Positions 43,120 through 51,431 of a stretch of DNA of 64,000 bases are shown one piece after another (the stretch's first letter is position 1; every line of letters begins with the position of its first letter). The DNA comes from Pseudomonas knackmussii B13 (GTDB lineage: Bacteria; Pseudomonadota; Gammaproteobacteria; Pseudomonadales; Pseudomonadaceae): NCBI RefSeq assembly GCF_000689415.1, contig NZ_HG322950.1:2115501-2179500 (forward strand). Reading direction: 5' to 3'. The notes beneath the pieces were generated by a model. The model did not search any database. It was given only the letters and a program-made list of their open reading frames with translations, and was not told the origin of the DNA. A program made the position numbers and the translations under genes.

Positions 43120-43662
43120 ATGCGCGCCCTGGCCCTGGATTTCCAACCGCGCCGGCCCGCCCTGGCCGCCTGGGCGACCCTGGCGCTGGGCGTGCTCGTG
43201 GTGCTCAGCGTGGGCAGCGCCGGCTTCTGGCTGCAGCATCGCTCGCAAGGGCACGAGCAGCGCCTGCAGCACAGCGAGCGGCGGCTCAATGGCGGCGATT
43301 CCATGTCCGCGCCGCTGTCCGCCGCCGACAGCCGTGCGCAGCAGGCCGCGCTGGCCGAGATGAAGCGCGTTTCGGCGCAGCTGCGGCGGCCCTGGGAGCA
43401 GCTGTTCGGCATGCTCGAGACGCTGCCGCGCGAGGACATCGCCCTGCTGGCCCTGGCCCCGGACGCCCGCAAGGGCCAGGTGCGCATCACCGCCGAGGCG
43501 CGCGACCTGGAAGCCATGCTGGCCTTCCACCAGCGCCTGGAAGCCAGCGCCGAGCTGAGCGATGTGTCGCTGCTCAACCACGAGGTCAAGGTCAAGCAGC
43601 CCGAGCGGCCGATCCTGTTCAACCTGCTGGCGACCTGGGAGGTGGGCGATGCGCGTCCATAG
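43120..43662 (+). CDS. PilN-like inner-membrane assembly protein
   Basis: 180 residues: cytoplasmic N-terminus with FQPRRPALAAWATLALG, one membrane span (~18-38), a coiled-coil stretch and a periplasmic ferredoxin-like domain (~100-170). This is the PilN/GspL C-terminal architecture. Its ATG follows the preceding stop by one base. It probably dimerises with the next gene product. Confidence 0.65.
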   Translation: MRALALDFQPRRPALAAWATLALGVLVVLSVGSAGFWLQHRSQGHEQRLQHSERRLNGGDSMSAPLSAADSRAQQAALAEMKRVSAQLRRPWEQLFGMLETLPREDIALLALAPDARKGQVRITAEARDLEAMLAFHQRLEASAELSDVSLLNHEVKVKQPERPILFNLLATWEVGDARP

Positions 43663-44203
43663 CCTGCTGCTCCAGGAGCGCCTGCGCGCATTCGGCTGGC
43701 CTGCGCTGGCCGGCGCCGGGCTGATCCTCGCCAGCCTGCTCTACGCCCTCGCCGGGTTGTGGCCGGCCTGGCGCACCGACGCGGAACTGGCCGACCGCAG
43801 CCAGCAGGCCGAACGCCTGCTGCGCGACGTGGAACGCGGTATCGCCCCGGCGCCGGCCCAGGCGCTGCCCGGACGCCAGCTCGACGACTTCCATCAGCGC
43901 CTCCCGGCGCAGCTGCAGGCCACCCAGGCACTGGACCGCATCTACGTCCTCGCCGGGCGTGAGCACATCACCCTGGCGCGCGGCGAGTACGCCCTGGGCA
44001 TAGACCCGCAAACCCGCCTGGCGCGCTACCAGATCGTCCTGCCGGTCAGCGGCAGCTACGCCCAGCTGCGGCGCTTCCTCCACGCCGTCGGCCGTGAGCT
44101 GCCGGCGCTGGTGCTGGAAGACCTCGACCTGCAACGCAAGCGCATCGCCGATGCGCAGCTGAGCGGACGCATCCGTATGACCCTTTACTTGTCGAGGTCG
44201 TGA
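43649..44203 (+). CDS. PilO/GspM-like inner-membrane assembly protein
   Basis: 184 residues: a short cytoplasmic N-terminus (LLLQERLRAFGWPAL), one membrane span (~20-40), a coiled coil and a periplasmic domain (LARYQIVLPVSGSYAQLRRFL.., LVLEDLDLQRKRIADAQLSG), typical of PilO/GspM. It overlaps the preceding gene by 14 bases and the next by one. Confidence 0.68.
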   Translation: MRVHSLLLQERLRAFGWPALAGAGLILASLLYALAGLWPAWRTDAELADRSQQAERLLRDVERGIAPAPAQALPGRQLDDFHQRLPAQLQATQALDRIYVLAGREHITLARGEYALGIDPQTRLARYQIVLPVSGSYAQLRRFLHAVGRELPALVLEDLDLQRKRIADAQLSGRIRMTLYLSRS

Positions 44204-44724
44204 TGAACCGGCGCCTGCTGTTCTGGATGCTTTTCCTCGGCGGTGCCGGTGCCCTGGCGCTGGGGCCGGAGTTCTTCGGCGACGCCGAGCCGACGCTGGC
44301 GGTGCGCCCCGAGCCCGCGCAACAGGCGACCCCGAAAACCGCGCCGGCCGCTGCCAAGGCGAGCGCTGCTTCCGCCGCGCCCGCTGTCGCCGTGAACTGG
44401 CAGCCCGGCCCGGACCTGTTCCCGGTGCAGAGCTGGCGCAAGGCGCCGCCGCCACCCAGCGCCGCAGCCCTGGCCGCCGCTGCAGCTGCGGTCGCGCCCC
44501 CACCGCCGAGCGCGCCGGCGCTGCCGTTCCAGTTCCTCGGGCGGATGGACGATGCCCGCGATCGCCAGGTGTTCCTGCGCGAGGGCGAGCGCGTGCTGAT
44601 CGTCCGCAAGGGCGATGTGATCGATGACACCTACCGGGTCGAGGGCATCGGCGACGACCGCCTGACCCTGGTCTACCTGCCGCTGAAGACGGCGCAGTCG
44701 CTGGTCATGGAGGAAACACCATGA
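44203..44724 (+). CDS. PilP/GspC-like protein
   Basis: 173 residues: one N-terminal membrane span, a long Ala/Pro-rich linker (~35-110), and a small C-terminal domain (FQFLGRMDDARDRQVFLREG.., VRKGDVIDDTYRVEGIGDDRL) that resembles the homology-region fold of GspC/PilP, which contacts the secretin. Start taken at the TGATG overlap. Confidence 0.7.
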   Translation: MNRRLLFWMLFLGGAGALALGPEFFGDAEPTLAVRPEPAQQATPKTAPAAAKASAASAAPAVAVNWQPGPDLFPVQSWRKAPPPPSAAALAAAAAAVAPPPPSAPALPFQFLGRMDDARDRQVFLREGERVLIVRKGDVIDDTYRVEGIGDDRLTLVYLPLKTAQSLVMEETP

Positions 44725-46547
44725 GGACTCGTTGGCTGGCCCTGCTGGGCTGTCTGCTGCTGTGTGCCTGCGCCGCCAACCTGGCGCGCGACCAGGGCCT
44801 GCTGCTGATCGAGGACGGCAAGTACGAAGCGGGCCTGGCGCGCCTGCAGCAGGCGGTCGAGGACGACCCGCAGGACCCCGAGCGCAAGATCACCCTGAAC
44901 ACCGCCCGTGCGCGCTCGGTGAAGATGCTCCTGGCCCAGGCCGACCTCGACCGCGCCCAGCGCGACTTCACCTCGGCGCACAACGGCTACCAGCGCGCGC
45001 TGCGCATCGAACCGACCAACAGCCGCGCCCAGGAAGGGCTGCGCGAGCTGGAGCAGCTGCGCAACATCGGCGCCATGCTGGTCCAGGGCCAGACCGACCT
45101 GCGCCGTGGCGACCTGGCCGGCGCCGAGCGCCGGGTGCGGGCGATGCTCGCCCTCGATCCGGGCAACCTCGACGCCGCCGAATTGCAGCGCAACATAGAA
45201 GCCATCCGCGGCCGCAACGCCAGCCTCTACCCGCAGCTGCGCTCGCGCCTGGATCGCCCGGTGACCCTGGAGTTCCGCGACGCCAGCCTGAAGATGATCT
45301 TCGAGGTGCTGTCGCGCGCGGCGGGGCTGAACTTCATCTTCGACAAGGACGTGCGCCCGGATCTGAAGGCGACCATCTTCGTGCGCCAGGTGCGCGTCGA
45401 GGACGCCGTCGGCCTGCTGCTGCAGCAGAACCAGCTGCACCAGAAGATGGTGAACGACAACACCGTGCTCATCTATCCGGACTCGCCGCAGAAGCTGAAG
45501 GATTACCAGGACCTGGTGATGCGCACCTTCTACCTGACCAACATCGACGCCAACACCGCGATGAACCTGCTCAAGACCATGCTCAAGACCCGCGATGTGT
45601 TCGTCGACGAACGCCTCAACACCCTGAGCATGCGCGACAGCCCCGACGCCATCCGCATGGCCGAGAAGCTGCTGCAGGCGCAGGACCAGTCCAACCCCGA
45701 GGTGGTACTGGAGGTGGAGGTGCTGGAAGTGGCCCGCCAGCGCATCCTCGACCTCGGCCTGCAGTGGCCGAACACCTTCGGCGTGGTCAACGACGACGGC
45801 AGCGCGGTGACCATCCTCGACCAGCTCAAGGGCATCGACGCCAGCCGCATCACCATCTCGCCGTCGCCGCAGCTGAAGATCAACGCCCAGGACAACGACG
45901 TGAACACCCTGGCGAGCCCGGTGATCCGCGTCAGCAACCGCGAGCAGGCGCGCATCCACATCGGCCAGCGGGTGCCGGTGATCAGCGCGACCTCGATGCC
46001 CTCGACCCAGGGCCCGGTGATCACCGAGAGCATCACCTACCTGGACGTGGGCCTGAAGCTGGAGGTGACGCCCATCGTCCACCTGAACAACGAAGTGGCG
46101 ATCAAGATCGCCCTCGAGGTGAGCAACGCCACGTCGCTGCCGCCGACCCAGCAGGGCACCATCCCGGTCCAGGTCGACACCCGCAACGCCATCACCACCC
46201 TGCGCCTGCACGACGGCGAGACGCAGATCCTCGCCGGGCTGATGCGCAACGACCACGCGGCCACCGGCAACAAGATCCCGGGCCTGGGCGACCTTCCCGG
46301 CGTCGGCCGGCTGTTCGGCAGCAACAAGGACACCTACGGCAAGTCCGAGCTGGTGCTCTCGATCACCCCGCGCATCGTGCGCAACTTGCCGTACCAGAGC
46401 CCGGACGACATGGAGTTCTCCACCGGCACCGAGAGCAGCATGCAGATGCGCCCGCTGGACACCCGCGACGATTCGGCCATGGCGCTGCCGGCCGAGCGCC
46501 CGCCGCTGGCCGCCGCGCCCGAGGTGCATGTCGAGGTGGGGCGGTGA
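44721..46547 (+). CDS. TPR-secretin lipoprotein (GspD/MshL-like)
   Basis: Outer-membrane secretin, 608 residues. Lipobox LLLCAC; TPR-like repeats at ~25-165 (DLDRAQRDFTSAHNGYQRAL.., DLRRGDLAGAERRVRAMLAL); an N0/STN-like domain (VTLEFRDASLKMIFEVLSRA); N1 repeats; and the secretin core (VISATSMPSTQGPVITESIT.., LNNEVAIKIALEVSNATSLP, and KIPGLGDLPGVGRLFGSNKD). The fused TPR region and lipid anchor would let it reach the outer membrane without a separate pilotin. It overlaps pilP-like upstream (ATGA) and the pseudopilin downstream. Confidence 0.9.
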   Translation: MRTRWLALLGCLLLCACAANLARDQGLLLIEDGKYEAGLARLQQAVEDDPQDPERKITLNTARARSVKMLLAQADLDRAQRDFTSAHNGYQRALRIEPTNSRAQEGLRELEQLRNIGAMLVQGQTDLRRGDLAGAERRVRAMLALDPGNLDAAELQRNIEAIRGRNASLYPQLRSRLDRPVTLEFRDASLKMIFEVLSRAAGLNFIFDKDVRPDLKATIFVRQVRVEDAVGLLLQQNQLHQKMVNDNTVLIYPDSPQKLKDYQDLVMRTFYLTNIDANTAMNLLKTMLKTRDVFVDERLNTLSMRDSPDAIRMAEKLLQAQDQSNPEVVLEVEVLEVARQRILDLGLQWPNTFGVVNDDGSAVTILDQLKGIDASRITISPSPQLKINAQDNDVNTLASPVIRVSNREQARIHIGQRVPVISATSMPSTQGPVITESITYLDVGLKLEVTPIVHLNNEVAIKIALEVSNATSLPPTQQGTIPVQVDTRNAITTLRLHDGETQILAGLMRNDHAATGNKIPGLGDLPGVGRLFGSNKDTYGKSELVLSITPRIVRNLPYQSPDDMEFSTGTESSMQMRPLDTRDDSAMALPAERPPLAAAPEVHVEVGR

Positions 46548-47020
46548 ACGCGCGGCGCGGGCAGGGCTTCACCCTGATCGAGGTGGTCATCACCCTGGCC
46601 ATCATCGGCCTGCTGGCGAGCATGGCCGCGCCCCTGGGCGAGACCCTGGTGCGCCGCGGCAAGGAGCAGGAGCTGCGCACTGCGCTCTACCAGATCCGCG
46701 ATGCCATCGACGCCTACAAGCGCGCCGCCGACGCCGGGCGTATCGAGAAATCGGCGACCGCCAGCGGCTATCCGCCGGACCTCAAGGTGCTGGTCGACGG
46801 CGTGCGCGACGTGCGCAGCGTGAAGGGCGCCAAGCTGTACTTCCTGCGGCGCATTCCGCTCGACCCGCTGGCCGACCCGCGCCGCGACCCCAGCGAGCAG
46901 TGGGGCCTGCGCTCCTACGCCAGCCCCGCGGACGACCCGCGCGAGGGCGAGGACGTCTTCGACGTGTACTCCCTGGCCCGCGGCAAGGGCCTCAACGGCA
47001 TCGCCTACAAGGAGTGGTGA
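46544..47020 (+). CDS. Pseudopilin (FTLIEV type)
   Basis: 158 residues, GTG start overlapping the secretin stop. Cut site GQG|FTLIEVVITLAIIGLLASM with Glu +5, then a globular domain with basic and proline-rich stretches (GYPPDLKVLVDGVRDVRSVK, FLRRIPLDPLADP) and a GspG-like C-terminus ending DVYSLARGKGLNGIAYKEW. Probably a second major-type or a minor pseudopilin of this machine. Confidence 0.85.
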   Translation: MNARRGQGFTLIEVVITLAIIGLLASMAAPLGETLVRRGKEQELRTALYQIRDAIDAYKRAADAGRIEKSATASGYPPDLKVLVDGVRDVRSVKGAKLYFLRRIPLDPLADPRRDPSEQWGLRSYASPADDPREGEDVFDVYSLARGKGLNGIAYKEW

Positions 47021-47022
47021 AG

Positions 47023-47397
47023 ATGACTCGCGCGCGCGGTTTCACCCTCATCGAGCTGCTGGTGGTCATGGCCATCGTCGCCACCCTGATGACCATCGCC
47101 GTGCCGCGCTATTTCAACAGCCTGGAGCAGTCGAAGGAGACCACCCTGCGGCAGAGCCTGGCGGTGATGCGCGAGGCGCTGGACCACTTCTACGGCGACA
47201 CCGGGCACTACCCGGAGAGCCTCGACGAGCTGGTCAGCCAGCGCTACCTGCGCAGCCTGCCGGTGGACCCGATCACCGAGCGCAACGACCTCTGGGTGAC
47301 CCTGCCGCCGCCGGACGGCGTGGCCGGCAGCGTGGCCGACGTGAAGAGCGGGGCAAGCGGGAGGGCGCGCGATGGCAGCCAGTATGGGCAGTGGTGA
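47023..47397 (+). CDS. Small pseudopilin (FTLIEL type)
   Basis: 124 residues, cut site ARG|FTLIELLVVMAIVATLMTI, then a GspG-like core (FYGDTGHYPESLDELVSQRY, LPVDPITERNDLWVTLPPP). Starts 2 bases after the previous stop and overlaps the next gene by 26 bases. Probably a major shaft subunit alongside the GspG at 26096. Confidence 0.88.
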   Translation: MTRARGFTLIELLVVMAIVATLMTIAVPRYFNSLEQSKETTLRQSLAVMREALDHFYGDTGHYPESLDELVSQRYLRSLPVDPITERNDLWVTLPPPDGVAGSVADVKSGASGRARDGSQYGQW

Positions 47398-47887
47398 GCG
47401 CGGCTTCAGCTTCCTCGGCGTGCTCTTCGTGGTCACGCTGATGGGCGCGCTGCTGGCTACCACCGGGCAGCTCTGGGCCACCAGCGGCCAGCGCGAACGC
47501 GAGCGCCAGCTGCTCTGGGTCGGTGGCCAGTACGCCCAGGCGCTGCGCGGCTACTACCGCAGCTCGCCGGGCCTGGCGCAGTACCCGGCGCGCCTGGAAG
47601 ACCTGCTCGAAGACCCGCGCTTCCCGACCCCGCGCCGCTACCTGCGCAGGCTTTACGCCGACCCGCTGACCGGCGGCACCGACTGGGGCCTGGTGCGCAC
47701 CATCGACGGCCGCATCGCCGGCATCTACAGCCAGGCCGGCGGCCAGCCGCTGCTGCGCGCCAACTTCCCCGAGCAATGGCGCGAGTTCGAGGGCATGGGC
47801 AGCTACGCCGACTGGCGCTTCGTCGCCGAGAAAGCCTTCGAGGGCAACGACGCCGGCATCGCCACGGGCAGGGGGGACGAACAATGA
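47372..47887 (+). CDS. Pseudopilin lacking Glu +5 (GspK-like position)
   Basis: 171 residues. ERG|FSFLGVLFVVTLMGALLATT has the pilin leader cut, but Gly instead of Glu at +5, as in GspK-type tip pseudopilins. The C-terminal domain contains LEDLLEDPRFPTPRRYLRRL and YADPLTGGTDWGLVRTIDGR and is smaller than classical GspK. Its stop overlaps the csgE start (ATGA), joining the secretion genes to curli genes. Confidence 0.8.
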   Translation: MAASMGSGERGFSFLGVLFVVTLMGALLATTGQLWATSGQRERERQLLWVGGQYAQALRGYYRSSPGLAQYPARLEDLLEDPRFPTPRRYLRRLYADPLTGGTDWGLVRTIDGRIAGIYSQAGGQPLLRANFPEQWREFEGMGSYADWRFVAEKAFEGNDAGIATGRGDEQ

Positions 47888-48276
47888 GCCGCCTGCTGCT
47901 CGCCGTGCTGCTGAGCGTGCTCGCGCTCGGCCAGGCCCATGCCGACGCCGAGGACGAGATGAAGGGCTTCATCGTCGACGAAACCATTTCCCACATCGGC
48001 CACGACTTCTATCGCTACTTCAGCGAACGCCTGCGCGACAGCACGCCCCTGGACTTCAACCTGGTGGTGCGCGAACGCCCGTCGGCGCGCTGGGGCAGCC
48101 TGGTCTGGGTGGAGAACCAGCAGCGCGTGGTGTACCGCGAGTTCCTGCCGCCGAACACCGCCGAACTCAAGCCCGTTGCCTACGCCGCCGCCAACCAGGT
48201 GGCCGAGGCGGTGGTCCGTCAACGCCTGGAAATGTTGCTCCAGGACACCAGTGACATCGAGAGGGACGAACTATGA
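47884..48276 (+). CDS. csgE: Curli transport specificity protein CsgE
   Basis: 130 residues with a signal peptide (LLAVLLSVLALGQAHA) and the CsgE core (GFIVDETISHIGHDFYRYFS, DFNLVVRERPSARWGSLVWV, RVVYREFLPP). CsgE caps the CsgG pore and selects curlin subunits. It overlaps both the pseudopilin upstream and csgF downstream by 4 bases. Confidence 0.93.
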   Translation: MSRLLLAVLLSVLALGQAHADAEDEMKGFIVDETISHIGHDFYRYFSERLRDSTPLDFNLVVRERPSARWGSLVWVENQQRVVYREFLPPNTAELKPVAYAAANQVAEAVVRQRLEMLLQDTSDIERDEL

Positions 48277-48683
48277 AGCGCAGCACGCTATCGCTCGCCA
48301 GCCTGCTTTTCCTGCTCGGCAGCGCCGAGGCCACGGAACTGGTGTACACGCCGGTGAACCCGTCGTTCGGCGGCAACCCGCTCAACGGCACCTGGCTGCT
48401 GAACAACGCCCAGGCGCAGAACGACCATGAGGATCCCGACGCCCGCAGAAGCTCGGCCTTCACCGGCACCACGGCGCTGCAGCGCTTCAGCAGCCAGCTG
48501 GAGTCGCGCCTGCTGTCGCAGCTGCTGACCAACATCGAGAACGGCAACACCGGCAGCCTGAGCACCGATTCCTTCCTCATCGACATCATCGACGACTCCG
48601 GGGCGCTGAGCATCCAGATCACCGACAAGGTCAGCGGCGAGGTCTCGGAAATCCAGGTCAACGGACTGGGCCCGCAGCAGTAG
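48273..48683 (+). CDS. csgF: Curli assembly factor CsgF
   Basis: 136 residues, signal peptide then the mature N-terminus TELVYTPVNPSFGGNPLNGT with the conserved NPxFGG motif that inserts in the CsgG pore, and C-terminal FLIDIIDDSGALSIQITD. It couples export to nucleation at the cell surface. Starts with an ATGA overlap to csgE. Confidence 0.95.
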   Translation: MKRSTLSLASLLFLLGSAEATELVYTPVNPSFGGNPLNGTWLLNNAQAQNDHEDPDARRSSAFTGTTALQRFSSQLESRLLSQLLTNIENGNTGSLSTDSFLIDIIDDSGALSIQITDKVSGEVSEIQVNGLGPQQ

Positions 48684-48720
48684 GGCCATCCAGGCATTCG
48701 AGTATTCAGGGAGACGGGCC

Positions 48721-49587
48721 ATGAACGCAGCACTGAAGATAATGATGCTGGCGGTCGCTCTGGCGGGCTGCGGATTGCGCGAGCCCATGCCGGCCACACA
48801 GGACGTGGAGACCCCGACGCTGACCCCGCGGGCCTCCACCTACAAGGACCTGCTCGAGCTGCCCCGGCCCAAGGGCCGGCTGGTCGCCGCGGTGTACAAC
48901 TTCCGCGACCAGACCGGGCAGTACAAGCCGACCCCGGCCAGTTCCTTCTCCACCAGCGTGACCCAGGGCGCGGCGAGCATGCTGATGGACTCGCTGGCAG
49001 CCAGCGGCTGGTTCATGGTCCTCGAACGCGAGGGCCTGCAGAACCTGCTGACCGAGCGCAAGATCATCCGCGCCTCGCAGAAGAAACCCAACACGCCGGC
49101 GAACATCCAGGCCGAACTGCCGCCGCTGCAGGCGGCCAACGTGATGCTCGAGGGCGGCATCATCGCCTACGACACCAACATCCGCACCGGCGGCGACGGC
49201 GCCCGCTACCTGGGCATCGGCACCTCGATCGAGTACCGCATCGACCAGGTCTCGGTGAACCTGCGCGCGGTGGACGTGCGCAGCGGCCAGGTGCTGGCCA
49301 ACGTGATGACCAGCAAGACCATCTATTCCTTCGCCCAGAGCGCGAGCGTGTTCAAGTTCATCGAGTTCCGCAAACTGCTCGAAGCCGAGGTGGGCTACAC
49401 CACCAACGAGCCGGCGCAGCTGTGCGTGCTCTCGGCCATCGAGGCGGCGGTGGCGCACCTGGTAGCCCAGGGCATCGAACGCCACCTGTGGCAGGTGGCG
49501 GACGAGTCGCAGAAGGACGGCAGCTCGCTGCCGAAGTACGTGGGGCAGTACCAGACGAGCCTGCAAGGGGAGGGGGGGACGCAGTGA
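48721..49587 (+). CDS. csgG: Curli secretion channel CsgG
   Basis: 288-residue outer-membrane lipoprotein (lipobox LAGC) forming the nonameric curlin pore. Family motifs: YKDLLELPRPKGRLVAAVYN, FRDQTGQYKPTPASSFSTSV, VTQGAASMLMDSLAASGWFM and VLEREGLQNLLTERKIIRAS. Good ribosome site (AGGGAG). 37 bases after csgF, so part of the same unit. Last gene before a repeat/IS stretch. Confidence 0.96.
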   Translation: MNAALKIMMLAVALAGCGLREPMPATQDVETPTLTPRASTYKDLLELPRPKGRLVAAVYNFRDQTGQYKPTPASSFSTSVTQGAASMLMDSLAASGWFMVLEREGLQNLLTERKIIRASQKKPNTPANIQAELPPLQAANVMLEGGIIAYDTNIRTGGDGARYLGIGTSIEYRIDQVSVNLRAVDVRSGQVLANVMTSKTIYSFAQSASVFKFIEFRKLLEAEVGYTTNEPAQLCVLSAIEAAVAHLVAQGIERHLWQVADESQKDGSSLPKYVGQYQTSLQGEGGTQ

Positions 49588-49627
49588 TTCGCCCTCGCAT
49601 CCGCGAATTCCCGACACGGTCTCTCCC

Positions 49628-49725
49628 TGTAGGAACGGATCTCATCCGCGATGTCTCGGCACGGTGCATCCCCGCAGGAGCGGACCTTGTCCGCGATCCT
49701 TCGTGGACAAGGTCCGCTCCTACAG
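49628..49725. repeat. REP elements after csgG
   Basis: Two REP-type arms (GTAGGAACGGATCTCATCCG and AGGAGCGGACCTTGTCCGCG) with an inverted partner GGACAAGGTCCGCTCCTACA. Placed where csgG transcription should end, so they may also stabilise the 3' end of the mRNA. Confidence 0.8.
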
Positions 49726-49753
49726 CCTTACGCCTCAGACACCGCGCTTCCCT

Positions 49754-49870
49754 TCCTCGTCTTCCCCGCGAACGCGGGGATCCAGAGACGTCTTGCTTGG
49801 TGTGGCGCGCCGCTTCGGCGTGTTCGGATGCATCTTGTTTCGCCTCTCGGCGAGTCCCTTTTGTCAAACG
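49754..49870 (-). repeat. Dispersed repeat, inverted copy of 27783-27895
   Basis: Read on the minus strand: CGTTTGACAAAAGGGACTCG.., GGCGAAACAAGATGCATCCG, AACACGCCGAAGCGGCGCGC and GGATCCCCGCGTTCGCGGGG line up with 27783-27895. A fragment of its end (GTTCGCGGGGAAGACGAGG) recurs at 50083-50101. Confidence 0.75.
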
Positions 49871-49873
49871 CCA

Positions 49874-50081
49874 TGTACGGACCGGGGACATAGCTGACAG
49901 GTGTGCGGGGACATGGTTGACACTTTCCGGCGAGCAGCCTTGTCGGGAATCCACGCCATGCCCTGGAACACGAGAGACACCATGAGCCTGAAAGAGGAAT
50001 TCATTGCCCTAGCCTTACAGCCCGACAGCAACAAGCGAGAGCTTTGCCGACGTTTCGGAATCAGCCCGCAAACGGCCTACG
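49874..50081 (+). mobile_element. Truncated IS481-family insertion sequence
   Basis: Left end TGTACGGACCGGGGACATAG followed by CTGACAGGTGTGCGGGGACA, the IS481-type terminus. The start of its transposase (MSLKEEFIALALQPDSNKRE, LCRRFGISPQTAY) begins at 49982. The reading frame breaks at ~50081 where the dispersed repeat resumes; the rest of the element is missing. Confidence 0.7.
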
Positions 50082-50222
50082 CGTTCGCGGGGAAGACGAG
50101 GATGGTAGGGGTGGCACGGATATGTACGAGCGGATGCACCGTGCAACGCCATTCGCGGATGAGATCCGCTTGTATGGCGTTAGGGTAGGAACCTGTCGGG
50201 GTGTGGAGGGACAAGATCCGCT

Positions 50223-51340
50223 TCTGCAAGCCAGACGGTAGGAGACTTCCCCCACCCACCCGCTCACGACAAGCGCCGATAAGGAATCCATCGGATTGAG
50301 TAGCCGCTCAAACCGACAATACCGGCAAGCCTGCGCCAATGTGAGCTCCCGACAGGTTGGACCATCTTCACTGTCGGAGAACCCCATGACAAGCCAAGTT
50401 CCGGTTATCGGTATCGATGTCGCCAAGGAGTCGCTGAGCCTCTGCGATACACGCTCGGGCGAGGTATTCGAACTGGCCAATGACGTCCGCACTATCAAGG
50501 CCTGGCTGAAAACCCTCCCTCCCTGCTGCGCCATCGCGATCGAAGCGACCAGCACCTATCACATGGATGTTGCGACCCTGGCGCATGCGCGGGGACATCG
50601 GATCTACGTCATCAATGGCTTTCGCCTGAGCAACTACCGCAAGGGGATTGGTGGGCGAAACAAGGATGATCGCAGCGATGCCCTGCTGCTGGCCCGTTAC
50701 CTGACCCACGAACAAGCGCAACTGGAGCCTTGGCAGCCGCCGAGCAAGGCCTACTGCCGCCTGCAGACACTGCTGCATCGGCGTGCTGCACTGGTCCGTA
50801 GCGCCATCTCGTTGCGCCAGAGCTTTTCCCAGGATCGCTCCCTGGCCAAGGCGCTAAAGCCTGTTCTCAAGCAAATGGCCACACTGGAGTCACGCCTGGA
50901 GAAAGAGATTCAACAGGCGCTGCGAGAGGCTGGCCTAATGGAGCAAAGCAAGCGCTGCCAGGCCATCGAAGGGATCGGACCGCTGACGGCAGCGGCCCTG
51001 AACCTGGCATTTCTGCGAGGACGTTTTCGCAATAGCGATGCCTTCATCGCCTTTATCGGATTGGATGTGCGGCTCAAGGAGTCCGGCCGCTATAGCGGCC
51101 GTCGAAAGCTGACCAAGCAAGGGGATCCTGAAATCCGTCGGCTGCTCCACAACGCGGCCATGGCGGCAGCGCGCACGCAGCGCTGGCAGGCCCTTTACCA
51201 AAGCTACCTGGCGCGCGGCCTGAAGAAGATCGAGGCCCTGACTATCCTCGCCCGCAAATTGGCCCGAATTGCCTTTGCCCTGATGCAATCCCAGACCAGC
51301 TACCAGCCTCCAAAGCAGGAGCCGTCATTGACATAGAATC
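50223..51340 (+). mobile_element. IS110-family insertion sequence inserted in a REP
   Basis: Left flank GGACAAGATCCGCT (to 50222) and right flank CTCCTACAGGGCG (from 51340) together rebuild one REP arm, so the element sits inside a REP, a known target type for IS110 elements. No terminal inverted repeats are evident, as usual for IS110. Exact ends are uncertain by a few bases. Confidence 0.72.
50386..51336 (+). CDS. IS110-family transposase
   Basis: 316 residues: N-terminal DEDD nuclease domain (VIGIDVAKESLSLCD.., IEATSTYHMDVA, GRNKDDRSDALLLARYL), a coiled middle, and the C-terminal transposase_20 domain (CQAIEGIGPLTAAALNLAFL, FIAFIGLDVRLKESGRYSGR, LTKQGDPEIRRLLHNAAMAA with the serine position replaced by Ala/Asn around RRLLHNAA). 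Apparently intact. It separates csgEFG from csgBA. Confidence 0.93.
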   Translation: MTSQVPVIGIDVAKESLSLCDTRSGEVFELANDVRTIKAWLKTLPPCCAIAIEATSTYHMDVATLAHARGHRIYVINGFRLSNYRKGIGGRNKDDRSDALLLARYLTHEQAQLEPWQPPSKAYCRLQTLLHRRAALVRSAISLRQSFSQDRSLAKALKPVLKQMATLESRLEKEIQQALREAGLMEQSKRCQAIEGIGPLTAAALNLAFLRGRFRNSDAFIAFIGLDVRLKESGRYSGRRKLTKQGDPEIRRLLHNAAMAAARTQRWQALYQSYLARGLKKIEALTILARKLARIAFALMQSQTSYQPPKQEPSLT

Positions 51341-51375
51341 TCCTACAGGGCGAAACACCGTGTGGTGAGTGCGGG

Positions 51376-51415
51376 CAAAAAAAGACCGCCTGGCCCTGGG
51401 GTTGGCGAGGCGGTC
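51376..51415 (-). terminator. Terminator of the csgBA operon
   Basis: On the minus strand GACCGCCT and AGGCGGTC form a stem followed by a run of seven T, 16 bases after the csgA stop. Confidence 0.9.
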
Positions 51416-51431
51416 AAAGGGCTTCGTTTGT

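Noticed and set aside
49901..50188. Short transposase-like open frame as a functional gene
   Set aside because: Only the first part matches an IS481 transposase; it then reads into unrelated repeat DNA, so it is a fragment.
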